Positions 41,684-50,458 of a DNA stretch of 60,403 nucleotides are shown here, one piece after another (the stretch's first letter is position 1; every line of letters begins with the position of its first letter). Location: assembly GCA_002375695.1 (NCBI GenBank), contig DFMO01000004.1, positions 429 to 60,831 on the forward strand, read 5' to 3'. This DNA is from Flavobacteriaceae bacterium UBA3591 (GTDB taxonomy: Bacteria; Bacteroidota; Bacteroidia; Flavobacteriales; Flavobacteriaceae). The notes beneath the pieces are model-generated. The model was not told the DNA's origin, did not search any database, and was given only the letters and a program-made list of their open reading frames with translations. The translations under genes and the position numbers were made by a program.

Positions 41684-43513
41684 TTACATTTTTAAATACA
41701 GCGCTCTCAATTTTTCGCGCGTAGCTATTTTTGCCCAGTCTTTACCCAAAGCATTTTCCCATAAAGGAATTAGCCCTAAAGCTACCGTTATCATGGTTTC
41801 AAGTTGATCTTCGGAAAGATTTGTACAAATATTTTGTGGTAATTCTATATTGTGTTTTTCTACCATCTTTTTAAATAGCGCCACATCGTCTGGGTAAAAC
41901 TCTTCTAATTGCTGAAAAACAATACAATTCCCTACGCCGTGCTTTGTACCCAAAACATAACCAAGCCCATAGCTCATTGCGTGCGCTACTCCTACTTGCG
42001 AGTAGGCAATACTCATACCACCGTGCCAAGACGCCATCATAAGTTTTGCGCGCTTTTCGGCTTCAGGAAGCGAGTCGTGTAAGAATATTTCTTTACATAA
42101 ATCATATGCTTTTTCGCCATAACTTTGACTAAAAGCATTTAAAAAAGTACCGTTTAAAGATTCTACGCAGTGAATAAAGCAATCCATTCCTGTATAAAAC
42201 CACTGATTTTTAGGTACTCCTTTTGTTAACTCGGGATCTAAAATTACTTGGTCAAAGGGAGTATAATCGCTATTAATACCCAGTTTTCGGGTTGGACCCG
42301 TTAAAACGGTAGTGCGCGAAACCTCGGCGCCAGTACCCGAAATTGTAGGAATCCCTACGTGATAAACGGCTTTTTGTTTAACTAAATCCCACCCTTGATA
42401 ATTTGTAGCACTACCTTTATTAGTAAGCATAATAGACACTGCTTTGGCCAAATCTAAAACCGTACCGCCACCAATACCAATGATCCCTGATGGCAAATAC
42501 GTAAATTCAGCTTTAATTTCTTTAACCAAGTCGTCCACTTGTGCGGTTGTAGGCTCTTTAGCAGCCGAAATAAAAAATAGTTTGTCGTTAAAGCGAAGGT
42601 TAATTCTATCTAATATTTCAGTATTATTTTTAAAAACATCGTCTATTAAAAATATAAAAGGTGCTTTTTTCTTTTTCTGTGCCGAAATAATCGTATCCAA
42701 TTGGTCAAAACACCCTTCGCCAAAAACTACCTTAGGCACCATTGGAAAGTTTCTAAACTTGTTATTTACCGTTAACTCCTCTTTTTCTTGAAACATTCTA
42801 TTGGCACGTGCCAAGTCTTCGGGCGTATCAATTTCAACTCCTGTGGTGTTCGAAACGGCCATTTTTATGTTTTTTCCGTATTCTAAATAACGAATGCATT
42901 CAATTTTTTCAACAGCCTCTAACGCCCGCATCGGCAATCTGTAAAAATCTAAAATAGCTTGTTTTCTAAAGGCATATATGCCTTTGTGTTTATAGTATTG
43001 TAGCGCAACATTTTTATCGCGAGGATACGGAATAGGCGACCGTGAAAAGTAAAGTGCAAAATTATCTCTATCTACAATAACCTTTACGCAATTAGGGTCG
43101 CTTATTTCTTTCCAATCATGAATTTCGGTCATTAACGAAGCCAAATCTATTTTATCGGCATCGGGTTCATTAAAAACCGACAGTACTTTTTCTAAACTTT
43201 CGCGGCTTGTAAAGGGTTCATCGCCTTGAACATTTACAACAATATCAATGTCCATATTTTCTACAGCTTCGGCAATTCTATCACTACCACAGTCGTGTTC
43301 TTTAATGCTCATAATGGCTTTTCCACCATTGTCTACAATTTCTTGGAAGATAACCTCGCTATCGGTAACTACATAAACCTCTTCAAAAAGATTGGTAGCT
43401 TTTGCTGCTTCGTAAGTTCGTACTATTACAGGTTTTCCTGCCAAGTCTTGCATTAATTTACCAGGAAATCGCGATGCGCCATAACGCGCAGGAATCATTG
43501 CTATAATTTTCAA
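41684..43513 (-). CDS. Bifunctional fusion: CMP-Kdo synthetase KdsB + KdnB-like Kdo 8-oxidase
   Basis: 609 residues in one uninterrupted frame. Residues 1-245 are KdsB: MIPARYGASRFPGK at the start, VNVQGDEP near 95 and EKIECIRYLEYG. Residues 252-609 are an iron-containing alcohol dehydrogenase with GIIGIGGGTVLDLAKAVS, GTGAEVSRTTVL, and metal ligands in GMDCFIHCVES and VAHAMSYGLGYVLGTKHG, most like KdnB. In Shewanella, KdnB oxidises Kdo at C8 and KdnA adds an amino group, giving Kdo8N for lipopolysaccharide; here the oxidase is joined to the activating enzyme. A KdnA-type aminotransferase is not in the window. Confidence 0.9.
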   Translation of the reverse strand: MKIIAMIPARYGASRFPGKLMQDLAGKPVIVRTYEAAKATNLFEEVYVVTDSEVIFQEIVDNGGKAIMSIKEHDCGSDRIAEAVENMDIDIVVNVQGDEPFTSRESLEKVLSVFNEPDADKIDLASLMTEIHDWKEISDPNCVKVIVDRDNFALYFSRSPIPYPRDKNVALQYYKHKGIYAFRKQAILDFYRLPMRALEAVEKIECIRYLEYGKNIKMAVSNTTGVEIDTPEDLARANRMFQEKEELTVNNKFRNFPMVPKVVFGEGCFDQLDTIISAQKKKKAPFIFLIDDVFKNNTEILDRINLRFNDKLFFISAAKEPTTAQVDDLVKEIKAEFTYLPSGIIGIGGGTVLDLAKAVSIMLTNKGSATNYQGWDLVKQKAVYHVGIPTISGTGAEVSRTTVLTGPTRKLGINSDYTPFDQVILDPELTKGVPKNQWFYTGMDCFIHCVESLNGTFLNAFSQSYGEKAYDLCKEIFLHDSLPEAEKRAKLMMASWHGGMSIAYSQVGVAHAMSYGLGYVLGTKHGVGNCIVFQQLEEFYPDDVALFKKMVEKHNIELPQNICTNLSEDQLETMITVALGLIPLWENALGKDWAKIATREKLRALYLKM

Positions 43514-43549
43514 GTCGGAATATTTAAAATGAATTCAAAAATAAGAAGA

Positions 43550-44128
43550 TTAAACTCCGAAACTATCTTTTTTCCGAAGCTTTTTATAAAATCTAAAGAT
43601 TATTATAAATAATAAAATAACGAAAATAAAGGCCAAAATTGGGATAAATATTGAAGCTATCGCCATAAACCCCGAAATACCCGTTTCAACCGTTGTAAGT
43701 ACTGGATTTGCGAGTCCGCCAGTAGTAGATGTTGAGGTAAGCCTTGCGGCGGCGCTATTTCCTTTTATAACAGCTGCAGTCCCACCTCCAGCAATTATTG
43801 CCAATGCCCAAGTTACAAACGGACTCACTTCTGAAACCGTTGCAACAATTACTACCGTTCCTGCAAGCGTAGCCAATGGCAGTGCGATTGTATCCAAAAC
43901 ATTATCTATCCACGGAATATAATAGCCACATACCTCTACAATCGTTGCAATACTTAGCGTTATTACGGCAGTTAAACTGCCCAACCACTGCCAACTCTCG
44001 TTTAATGGAATATAACTTAAATATCCAGCAAGGCTCAAAGCCAGCAATGGCAAAAACACTCTAAAGCCAACAGCGGCAGCTAAACCCACACCTAAAAAAA
44101 TGCTAATAAATAATTCGAGAGTTTCCAT
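43550..44128 (-). CDS. DUF4126 membrane protein
   Basis: 192 residues with five or six membrane spans. The family marks are GVGLAAAVGFRVFLPLLALS near residue 14, PWIDNVLDTIALPLATLAG, and GGGTAAVIKGNSAAARLTST. The function of DUF4126 is unknown; a transport or envelope role is likely from its topology. It begins 17 bases downstream of the RecD-like helicase and lies 37 bases upstream of the KdsB-KdnB gene, all on one strand. Confidence 0.88.
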   Translation of the reverse strand: METLELFISIFLGVGLAAAVGFRVFLPLLALSLAGYLSYIPLNESWQWLGSLTAVITLSIATIVEVCGYYIPWIDNVLDTIALPLATLAGTVVIVATVSEVSPFVTWALAIIAGGGTAAVIKGNSAAARLTSTSTTGGLANPVLTTVETGISGFMAIASIFIPILAFIFVILLFIIIFRFYKKLRKKDSFGV

Positions 44129-44144
44129 GGATTGTAGTAATTGC

Positions 44145-45572
44145 TTAGTTTTCTATAAAAAATTCGTCTTTAAAACCTATTAAATACAATTTTTCTTGTG
44201 CTCTGGTTATTGCTGTATATAGCCAGCGCAGGTAATCTTTGTCTATTCCATTAGGCAGATACGGTTGTTCTACAAAAACAGTATTCCACTGTCCACCCTG
44301 AGATTTGTGACATGTAATTGCATAACTAAATTTTACCTGCAAAGCATTAAAATACTTATTGTTTTTAACAGCCAAAAACTTTCTATACTTAGACTTTTCG
44401 GTTGCGTAATCTTTCATTACTTCTTGATACAACTGGTTTGATTCGTTATAAGTAAGTGAGGGAGTTTCGGAAGTAAGCGTATCTAAAAGTAGCACTGTTT
44501 CTAAAGGTTTCATATTTGGGTAATCTACCATACGCAATTTTACTTCGGCGAAGCGGAAACCGTATAATTCTTTAAATGCGAAAATTTCTAACACCTCTAC
44601 AATATCGCCATTGGCAATAAAGCCAGCTTCACTTTGATTGTCTACCCAGAAATAGTTGTTTTTTACAACCATTAAATAATCGCCTGCCGAAAGTTGAGAT
44701 TCTTGAAAGAGAATACGTTCCCTAATACTTTGATTATACAAATTGGCTCGTTTATTTGAGCGTACAATAATTACAGTATCTTCATTGCCCAACGCCGAAT
44801 AGCTATCGTTTATGGCATCCATAATTTCTTGCCCATCTACGGGACGAATAATATCGGGATAATTAATTCCAGAAAATTTAAAAGCTTCAAATAATTCGTC
44901 TTCCAATCGTTCTCTAATTCGAGTTGCGTTTACCAAAATACCACTGTCTTTTTGTTGACGCACTACTTCGTCTAACTCAATTTTAATAACTTCTTTGTCG
45001 TATTGATTTTCGAGCAAACTAGCGTCTAAAGCCGGACTTATATCCAGATGCACCGGCGGCAGCTGGGCAGAGTCGCCAATAAGCAAAAGCTTACAGTTAT
45101 TGCCACTGTAAACAAATTGCATTAAATCGTCTAAAAGAGATCCGTTTTCAAATAATTTTGAATCTTGGTTTATATCTGGAATCATGGAGGCTTCGTCTAC
45201 AATAAAAATAGTATCGCGGTGCTTGTTGGGTTGCAATGTAAAAGAAACCGTGCCCTTATCGCTTTTTGGGAAATATATTTTTTTATGAATTGTAAACGCC
45301 TGTTTTTTTGAATAGTTACTAATAACCTTTGCCGCTCTCCCCGTTGGCGCCAGCAATACAGAACGTTTTTTAATTTTAGATAAATTTTTAACCAAAGAAC
45401 CCACAATGGTGGTTTTACCCGTACCGGCATATCCTTTTAATAAAAACGCTTCATTTTTTTGTTTACTAAGGGCAAATTTTGCTAAAAGTTGTAGGGCAAT
45501 ATCTTGCTTTGTAGTGGTGTTATGCGGAAAATCATCTTTTAAAAAATTATAAAATTCAGGTATATTCATCAT
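44145..45572 (-). CDS. RecD-like ATP-dependent DNA helicase (SF1B)
   Basis: 475 residues. Walker A GYAGTGKTTIVG near residue 46, Walker B FIVDEASMI near residue 125, motif III LIGDSAQLPPV, and the C-terminal UvrD_C_2-type motif SYAITCHKSQGGQW near residue 420. It resembles Dda/RecD2 5'-to-3' helicases but lacks an N-terminal extension. No recB or recC neighbours are seen, so it is a stand-alone enzyme for repair or replication. A TATCTTTA near-match -7 element lies 22 bases upstream. Confidence 0.92.
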   Translation of the reverse strand: MMNIPEFYNFLKDDFPHNTTTKQDIALQLLAKFALSKQKNEAFLLKGYAGTGKTTIVGSLVKNLSKIKKRSVLLAPTGRAAKVISNYSKKQAFTIHKKIYFPKSDKGTVSFTLQPNKHRDTIFIVDEASMIPDINQDSKLFENGSLLDDLMQFVYSGNNCKLLLIGDSAQLPPVHLDISPALDASLLENQYDKEVIKIELDEVVRQQKDSGILVNATRIRERLEDELFEAFKFSGINYPDIIRPVDGQEIMDAINDSYSALGNEDTVIIVRSNKRANLYNQSIRERILFQESQLSAGDYLMVVKNNYFWVDNQSEAGFIANGDIVEVLEIFAFKELYGFRFAEVKLRMVDYPNMKPLETVLLLDTLTSETPSLTYNESNQLYQEVMKDYATEKSKYRKFLAVKNNKYFNALQVKFSYAITCHKSQGGQWNTVFVEQPYLPNGIDKDYLRWLYTAITRAQEKLYLIGFKDEFFIEN

Positions 45573-45646
45573 TTGGTACTAAAAATGAGGGTTTAAAGAT
45601 AGGTATGATTTTTTCGGAATATACTTTTGTGAATAAAAAAAAATTG

Positions 45647-45654
45647 TAGATTTG
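45647..45654 (+). promoter_or_regulatory. Bacteroidota promoter for the 45701 operon
   Basis: TAGATTTG (perfect TAnnTTTG) with TTTG at 45626-45629, 17 bases upstream. It precedes the hypothetical protein-DUF3822-rsmD operon. Confidence 0.7.
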
Positions 45655-45700
45655 CGATAGACCTTTTTATAGTAAAATCAACACTTAAATAAAATCAATA

Positions 45701-46363
45701 ATGAAATTAGTAATTCAGATTGTTCTTTGGATTGTAATCGTCTTTCTGGGGTGGAAATTATACAACTCAGTAATGGGACCTGTTGAATTCAACAAAATTA
45801 AAAAAGAGCGTTACGCCGAAGTTATTAAGAATTTAAAAGATATTCAAGCTTCACAACTTGCCCACAAAGAAATTACAGGAAAATTTACAGGAAACTGGGA
45901 TAGCTTAATTCACTTTATTGAAACTGCAGAATTTGCAAGAACTCAAAGACGTGATACAAGCTATGCAGATGTTGAAAAAAACAAAGCTTTCGGGATTACA
46001 GATGGATACTTTATTGAAGAATCTATCATAGACACCTTAGGTTTTACGCCGGTTAAAGATTCACTTTTTGGAAACTCAACTAGATACAAGACAATGATGA
46101 ATGTGCCTATTGAAGGTGTTGATGCGAAGTTTGAATTAAAAGCAGGTGAATTAGAAAAGAATGATGTTGTATATTCAGTTTTTGAAGCTAAAGTTTCTAA
46201 AAAAGTTATTTTAGCAGATAGAGACCCAGACCTTTTAGCACAGGAACTTCAAGTACAATCTGTTGATGGTGTAAACGGTCCAGATATTAAAGTAGGTTCT
46301 CTTCAAGAGGTGAATACTTCTGGAAACTGGCCAAAAATTTACGATGGCGCAAAAGACGAATAA
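45701..46363 (+). CDS. Conserved membrane-anchored protein of unknown function
   Basis: 220 residues. One N-terminal membrane span (LVIQIVLWIVIVFLGWKLY) followed by a soluble, probably periplasmic part with a coiled-coil helix (IKKERYAEVIKNLKDIQ, resembling pilin-like helices) and a beta-rich end. I do not recognise the family. It overlaps the DUF3822 gene by 20 bases and has a good promoter upstream. The layout with DUF3822 and rsmD is one often seen in flavobacteria. Confidence 0.75.
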   Translation: MKLVIQIVLWIVIVFLGWKLYNSVMGPVEFNKIKKERYAEVIKNLKDIQASQLAHKEITGKFTGNWDSLIHFIETAEFARTQRRDTSYADVEKNKAFGITDGYFIEESIIDTLGFTPVKDSLFGNSTRYKTMMNVPIEGVDAKFELKAGELEKNDVVYSVFEAKVSKKVILADRDPDLLAQELQVQSVDGVNGPDIKVGSLQEVNTSGNWPKIYDGAKDE

Positions 46364-47162
46364 TATATCAAACACTTTAAATTATAGACTGTCCGTTCAA
46401 ATTTCTTTGAACGGGCTTTCTTTTTTGGTAAGCAATCAAGACACCCAAAAAACCATTTTATTTGCCGAAAAGAATTTTGATTACAGCATTACTCCCGAAG
46501 AATTATTAATAGAGGTTGAAAATATAATTTCAGAAAATAATATCTTCAATTTTAGTTTTAACGATATCTCTATTGTTTACGCCACGCCAGTCTACACCTT
46601 GGTGCCACTAGCACTGTTTGACGAAACAAAGGCAAGTGAATATCTAAAATTTAATTCAAAAATATTGGCCAATGATTATATGGCGCACGATGTTTTAGAT
46701 ACTCACGATATTGTAGTAGTCTATGTTCCCTTTATGAATATAAACAATTACTTTTTTGAAAAATTTGGGACCTTCAACTATTATCACGCCACAACTGTGA
46801 TGTTAAAGACTATTCTTAGTCACGAAAAATACGCGTTGCCTAAAATGTTTTTACACATACAAAATAATAATTTTGACAGTGTAATTTTAAAAGACGGAAA
46901 ACTAGAACTTTGCAATAGTTACTCGTATAAAACACCCGAAGATTTTATCTACTATACGCTATTTGCCATAGAACAACTAAATTTAAATCCAGATACGCTG
47001 CCTGTGCATTTATTTGGGGAGGTTGAGAAAGATGACAGTATTTATAAAATAGCGTATAATTATATTCGACATATCGAAATTTTAGATGCTTCTAAGTACA
47101 ATTTACCAACCATTGAAAACACAATTTCTCACAAACACTTTATTCTAAAAAATACTATTTAA
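46344..47162 (+). CDS. DUF3822-family protein
   Basis: 272 residues. The family DUF3822 is indicated by NYRLSVQISLNGLSFLVSNQ near residue 13 and a two-part actin-like arrangement of beta strands (FSFNDISIVYATPVYTLVP, FLHIQNNNFDSVILKDGKL). Known members are found only in Bacteroidota and lack an assigned function. It overlaps the upstream gene by 20 bases and its last base is the first of the rsmD ATG, so it is translationally coupled on both sides. Confidence 0.9.
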   Translation: MAQKTNNISNTLNYRLSVQISLNGLSFLVSNQDTQKTILFAEKNFDYSITPEELLIEVENIISENNIFNFSFNDISIVYATPVYTLVPLALFDETKASEYLKFNSKILANDYMAHDVLDTHDIVVVYVPFMNINNYFFEKFGTFNYYHATTVMLKTILSHEKYALPKMFLHIQNNNFDSVILKDGKLELCNSYSYKTPEDFIYYTLFAIEQLNLNPDTLPVHLFGEVEKDDSIYKIAYNYIRHIEILDASKYNLPTIENTISHKHFILKNTI

Positions 47163-47695
47163 TGCGCATAATTTCAGGAACTTACAAAGGACGAAGATTA
47201 GTAGCGCCAAAAAACTTACCGGTTAGACCCACTACCGATTTTGCCAAAGAAGCGCTTTTTAATATCTTACGGGTGCGCTATTATTTTGATGAAATATCGG
47301 TTTTAGATTTATTTTCGGGAACTGGAAATATTAGTTATGAATTTGCATCGCGCGGCGTTGAAAATATTACGGCAATCGATGCCCATTTTGGCTGTGTGCA
47401 GTATATCGATAAAGTTTCAAACGAATTCGATTTTCCTATAAATACAATTAAAACAGACGTAAATAAATTTTTAGAAACCACTACCGATAAATACGATGTT
47501 ATCTTTGCCGATCCACCTTATAACTTTGACGAATCTGAACTCGAAAGTATAGCATCATTAGTATTTTCAAACAAATTACTAAAAGAAGAAGGCCTGTTAA
47601 TTATTGAACATGCAAAACATAATGACCTCTCCAATTTGCCAAACTTTAACGAAGCAAGAAAGTATGGAGGCAATGTTTTTAGTTTTTTTGCGTAA
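47162..47695 (+). CDS. rsmD: 16S rRNA (guanine966-N2)-methyltransferase RsmD
   Basis: 177 residues. RsmD signature: MRIISGTYKGRRLVAP at the start, then VRPTTDFAKEALFNIL, VLDLFSGTGNISYEFASRG (SAM binding) and the catalytic VIFADPPYNF (DPPY). It methylates guanine 966 of 16S rRNA in the small subunit. It follows DUF3822 with a one-base overlap and precedes a small hypothetical gene by nine bases. Confidence 0.97.
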   Translation: MRIISGTYKGRRLVAPKNLPVRPTTDFAKEALFNILRVRYYFDEISVLDLFSGTGNISYEFASRGVENITAIDAHFGCVQYIDKVSNEFDFPINTIKTDVNKFLETTTDKYDVIFADPPYNFDESELESIASLVFSNKLLKEEGLLIIEHAKHNDLSNLPNFNEARKYGGNVFSFFA

Positions 47696-47704
47696 ATTGT
47701 AAAA

Positions 47705-48091
47705 GTGTCAAACACTCCCATAAAAATCGTTAACCTACCATTTGTAAAGATTGAGTTCTTTAAACGCTATATGGTAGCTACCCCAGCCGAAGGCATTGTT
47801 TTAGATGAAGAGTATGTGTCTAAAATTCAAGCCTTAGCGACAGACTTTTACAACGACAATTCATTTGGTTATATTTCAAACCGAATTCACGATTATTCCC
47901 GTAATCTTTCCCCAAAATCATATACACGACAGTTTCCTATTTTAAAGGCAATAGCGATAGTTTACAAAACTGAAAACACCTTAAAAGTAGCAGAATTTGA
48001 AAGTTATTTTATTCAAATTCCATTTAGTACGTTTAGCGATTTAGAGGCTGCAAAACAATGGATGCTTTCTAGAATAAGTTCTGAAGAATAA
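47705..48091 (+). CDS. Conserved hypothetical protein after rsmD
   Basis: 128 residues from a GTG start nine bases after the rsmD stop; no better ATG nearby. The sequence (SNTPIKIVNLPFVKIEFFKR, then ATPAEGIVLDEEYVSKI, AIVYKTENTLKVAEFESYF) has the alternating strands and helices of a STAS-like fold but I cannot assign a family. It ends four bases before the region of rnpB on the opposite strand. Confidence 0.7.
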   Translation: MSNTPIKIVNLPFVKIEFFKRYMVATPAEGIVLDEEYVSKIQALATDFYNDNSFGYISNRIHDYSRNLSPKSYTRQFPILKAIAIVYKTENTLKVAEFESYFIQIPFSTFSDLEAAKQWMLSRISSEE

Positions 48092-48097
48092 AAAATG

Positions 48098-48432
48098 CAG
48101 GCCTATAAGCCGGGTTCTGTTACCAAAATCACTTTTGGCACCTTATCATTTATCTAGACGTGTAGTTACCTACACGCTCAATCTGCCTACCCTCCTGCTT
48201 TGGGCGGGTACCCTTACTCGGTAAAAACCGAGACACAGGTTTACGTGGCATTTCACCGCATAGAGTTTACCTGATTTCACTACAGCATTACCTGTACATC
48301 CTTTCTGTTGCACTAGTCCTGAAATTTCTCCTTTCGCAGAAATAACGACGGCTGTTAGCCGCTATGCTTCCCTATGGTGCCCGGACTTTCCTCCCTTCCA
48401 AAAAAATTGGAACGACGATAAGGCGGCCTGCG
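48098..48432 (-). ncRNA. rnpB: RNase P RNA, bacterial class A
   Basis: The reverse strand carries the universal P4 strand GGAAAGUCCGGGCACC (5' half) and, near its 3' end, ACAGAACCCGGC, which pair to make the catalytic core. The UAGGGAAGCAUAGCGGC segment and many internal stems fit a class A RNA of about 335 bases. It cleaves 5' leaders from pre-tRNAs with RnpA. A TACTTTTG -7 element lies just upstream at 48437-48444. The exact ends are estimated to within a few bases. Confidence 0.95.
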
Positions 48433-48436
48433 GCAC

Positions 48437-48444
48437 AAAAGTAG
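48437..48444 (-). promoter_or_regulatory. Bacteroidota -7 element for rnpB
   Basis: TACTTTTG on the minus strand, perfect TAnnTTTG, five bases before the inferred 5' end of the RNase P RNA. Confidence 0.65.
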
Positions 48445-48507
48445 TTTAATGTTAATAAATATAGTAAAATACAAAGCGCTATTTTTTTAAAACCCACTAC
48501 ACATCTT

Positions 48508-48515
48508 TATATTTG
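48508..48515 (+). promoter_or_regulatory. Bacteroidota -7 element for dnaX
   Basis: TATATTTG, perfect TAnnTTTG, 53 bases upstream of the dnaX start. Confidence 0.55.
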
Positions 48516-48568
48516 CTATCACGTCTAAATACTGTAAAACAGCTTAGAATTTTTTAGACGCTTTAACT

Positions 48569-50395
48569 ATGGAACATTTTATTGTATCGGCCCGAAAATA
48601 CCGTCCAGCCACGTTTAAAGACGTCGTGGGTCAACAGGCAATTACCAATACTTTAAACAATGCCATAGCCAATAATCATCTTGCACAAGCCTTATTATTT
48701 ACTGGCCCTCGCGGTGTGGGTAAAACTACCTGCGCTCGCATTTTGGCCAAAAAAATAAATCAAGATGGCACCGAAAGAGAAGATGAAGATTTCGCCTTTA
48801 ATATTTTTGAATTAGATGCTGCATCAAACAACTCGGTAGACGATATTCGTAACTTGATTGATCAAGTTCGTATTCCACCACAAGTTGGAAAGTATAAAGT
48901 ATATATTATTGATGAAGTACATATGCTGTCGGCTTCAGCTTTTAACGCTTTTTTAAAAACTTTAGAAGAACCGCCAAAACACGCTATATTTATTTTGGCA
49001 ACTACCGAAAAGCACAAGATAATTCCAACAATACTTTCGCGCTGCCAAATATTCGATTTTAGACGTATTGGCGTTCAAGATATTAAAGGTCATTTAGCCG
49101 AAGTAGCTAAAGCCGAAAATATTGATGCCGATGATGATGCCCTGCATGTAATTGCTCAAAAAGCAGACGGAGCCTTGCGCGACGCATTATCTATTTTTGA
49201 TAGAGTAGTTAGTTTTGCCGGTAAAAAACTTACACGACAAGCTGTTACCGAAAACTTAAACGTTTTAGACTATACTTGGTATTTTAAAATTACCGATTTG
49301 TTGTTAGAAAACAACATTCCTCAAGTGCTCGTTACTTTTAATGAAATTCTCTCAAAAGGTTTTGACGGTCATCATTTTATCATGGGACTTGCATCACATT
49401 TTAGAGACTTATTGGTTTGTAAAAACCAAGAAACCATCAATCTATTAGAGGTTGGCGAACAAGTAAAAGCAATGTATTTTGAACAATCGCAAAAGGCAGA
49501 TACAACCTTCCTAGTTCAAGCAATTGAAATTGCCAATGCCTGCGATTTAAAGTATAAAACCAGTCAAAATCAACGCCTCCTAGTTGAATTGTGCCTTATG
49601 CAACTTGCTTCCTTGAATTTTCAGGGCGAAAAAAAAAAGTCTAATAACCACGGACGCTTCGTAATTCCGCCTTCATATTTTAAAGGAAATAATAATAAAT
49701 TAGATGAAATTACTTCGGCTGAAAGTATCACAAAAAAAAGTGTTTCACAGCATTCAAGGTCTGAAAATAGCACCGAAACAATTAGTGCTGAAGAACCAGC
49801 TGTAAAAGAAACTGCTACTAAAGAGAAACAGCTTGCAGAACAAAACGATTCTTCAGAATATAAAAACGGTTCAGCATTAAAAAATACTTCAGAAAAAGTT
49901 GAAAACAGACCGCAAATAATAGCAGAGCGAAATGCGAAACGCGTATCGGCACTTTCATTAAAAAGTATTCAGAAAAAGCAAGAATTAAAGCAAGAGTTAG
50001 ATGCTAAACAACCCGAGGTAAAAGATTTGCCCTTAAAGGAATTTTCAGAAAAAGAAATGCTTACCGCTTGGCAAGAGTACACCGCTGGTGTAGAACGTAG
50101 TGGTAAATTTAATTTGCTGTCGCATTTAACCATGGGTACGCCAAAATTAGCAGGCTCGATTATACATTTAGAGTTTCCAAATCAAACCATTAAAACTGAG
50201 GTTGAAAGAGCCAAATTTGAATTGCTCGCCTTTTTACGTGAAAAACTGCAAAATTACAATATAGATCTCGACATAACCGTTAACGAAACTATTGAAAAGC
50301 GTTATGCGTACACTACGAGAGAGAAGTATGAAAAATTAAAGGAGATAAATCCGCTTATCGATAAACTACGACAGGAATTTGATTTAGATATTTAA
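48569..50395 (+). CDS. dnaX: DNA polymerase III subunit gamma/tau
   Basis: 608 residues. The clamp-loader AAA+ core has GPRGVGKTTCARILAKK near residue 46, YIIDEVHMLS near 110, LATTEKHKIIPTILSRCQ (sensor 1 and arginine finger region) and domain III to about residue 350. The zinc-binding cysteines found in E. coli between Walker A and the next helix are absent. After residue 354 comes a low-complexity, Ser/Glu/Lys-rich linker, then a C-terminal domain (about 485-608). An A10G run at 49629-49639 offers a slip site that would give a shorter, gamma-like product. Confidence 0.96.
   Translation: MEHFIVSARKYRPATFKDVVGQQAITNTLNNAIANNHLAQALLFTGPRGVGKTTCARILAKKINQDGTEREDEDFAFNIFELDAASNNSVDDIRNLIDQVRIPPQVGKYKVYIIDEVHMLSASAFNAFLKTLEEPPKHAIFILATTEKHKIIPTILSRCQIFDFRRIGVQDIKGHLAEVAKAENIDADDDALHVIAQKADGALRDALSIFDRVVSFAGKKLTRQAVTENLNVLDYTWYFKITDLLLENNIPQVLVTFNEILSKGFDGHHFIMGLASHFRDLLVCKNQETINLLEVGEQVKAMYFEQSQKADTTFLVQAIEIANACDLKYKTSQNQRLLVELCLMQLASLNFQGEKKKSNNHGRFVIPPSYFKGNNNKLDEITSAESITKKSVSQHSRSENSTETISAEEPAVKETATKEKQLAEQNDSSEYKNGSALKNTSEKVENRPQIIAERNAKRVSALSLKSIQKKQELKQELDAKQPEVKDLPLKEFSEKEMLTAWQEYTAGVERSGKFNLLSHLTMGTPKLAGSIIHLEFPNQTIKTEVERAKFELLAFLREKLQNYNIDLDITVNETIEKRYAYTTREKYEKLKEINPLIDKLRQEFDLDI
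49629..49639 (+). promoter_or_regulatory. A10G slippery run inside dnaX
   Basis: The codons gaa aaa aaa aag encode E-K-K-K with ten consecutive A then G. In the -1 frame the next codons are gtc taa, so one slip gives a product of about 358 residues ending just after domain III, the expected place for a gamma subunit. Candidate for programmed frameshift or transcript slippage. Confidence 0.55.
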
Positions 50396-50458
50396 AAATT
50401 ATCATTTTTGTTTAAAGTTGGCAGTCTATTATTTAATAGAAATTAAAAAATTACAAGT

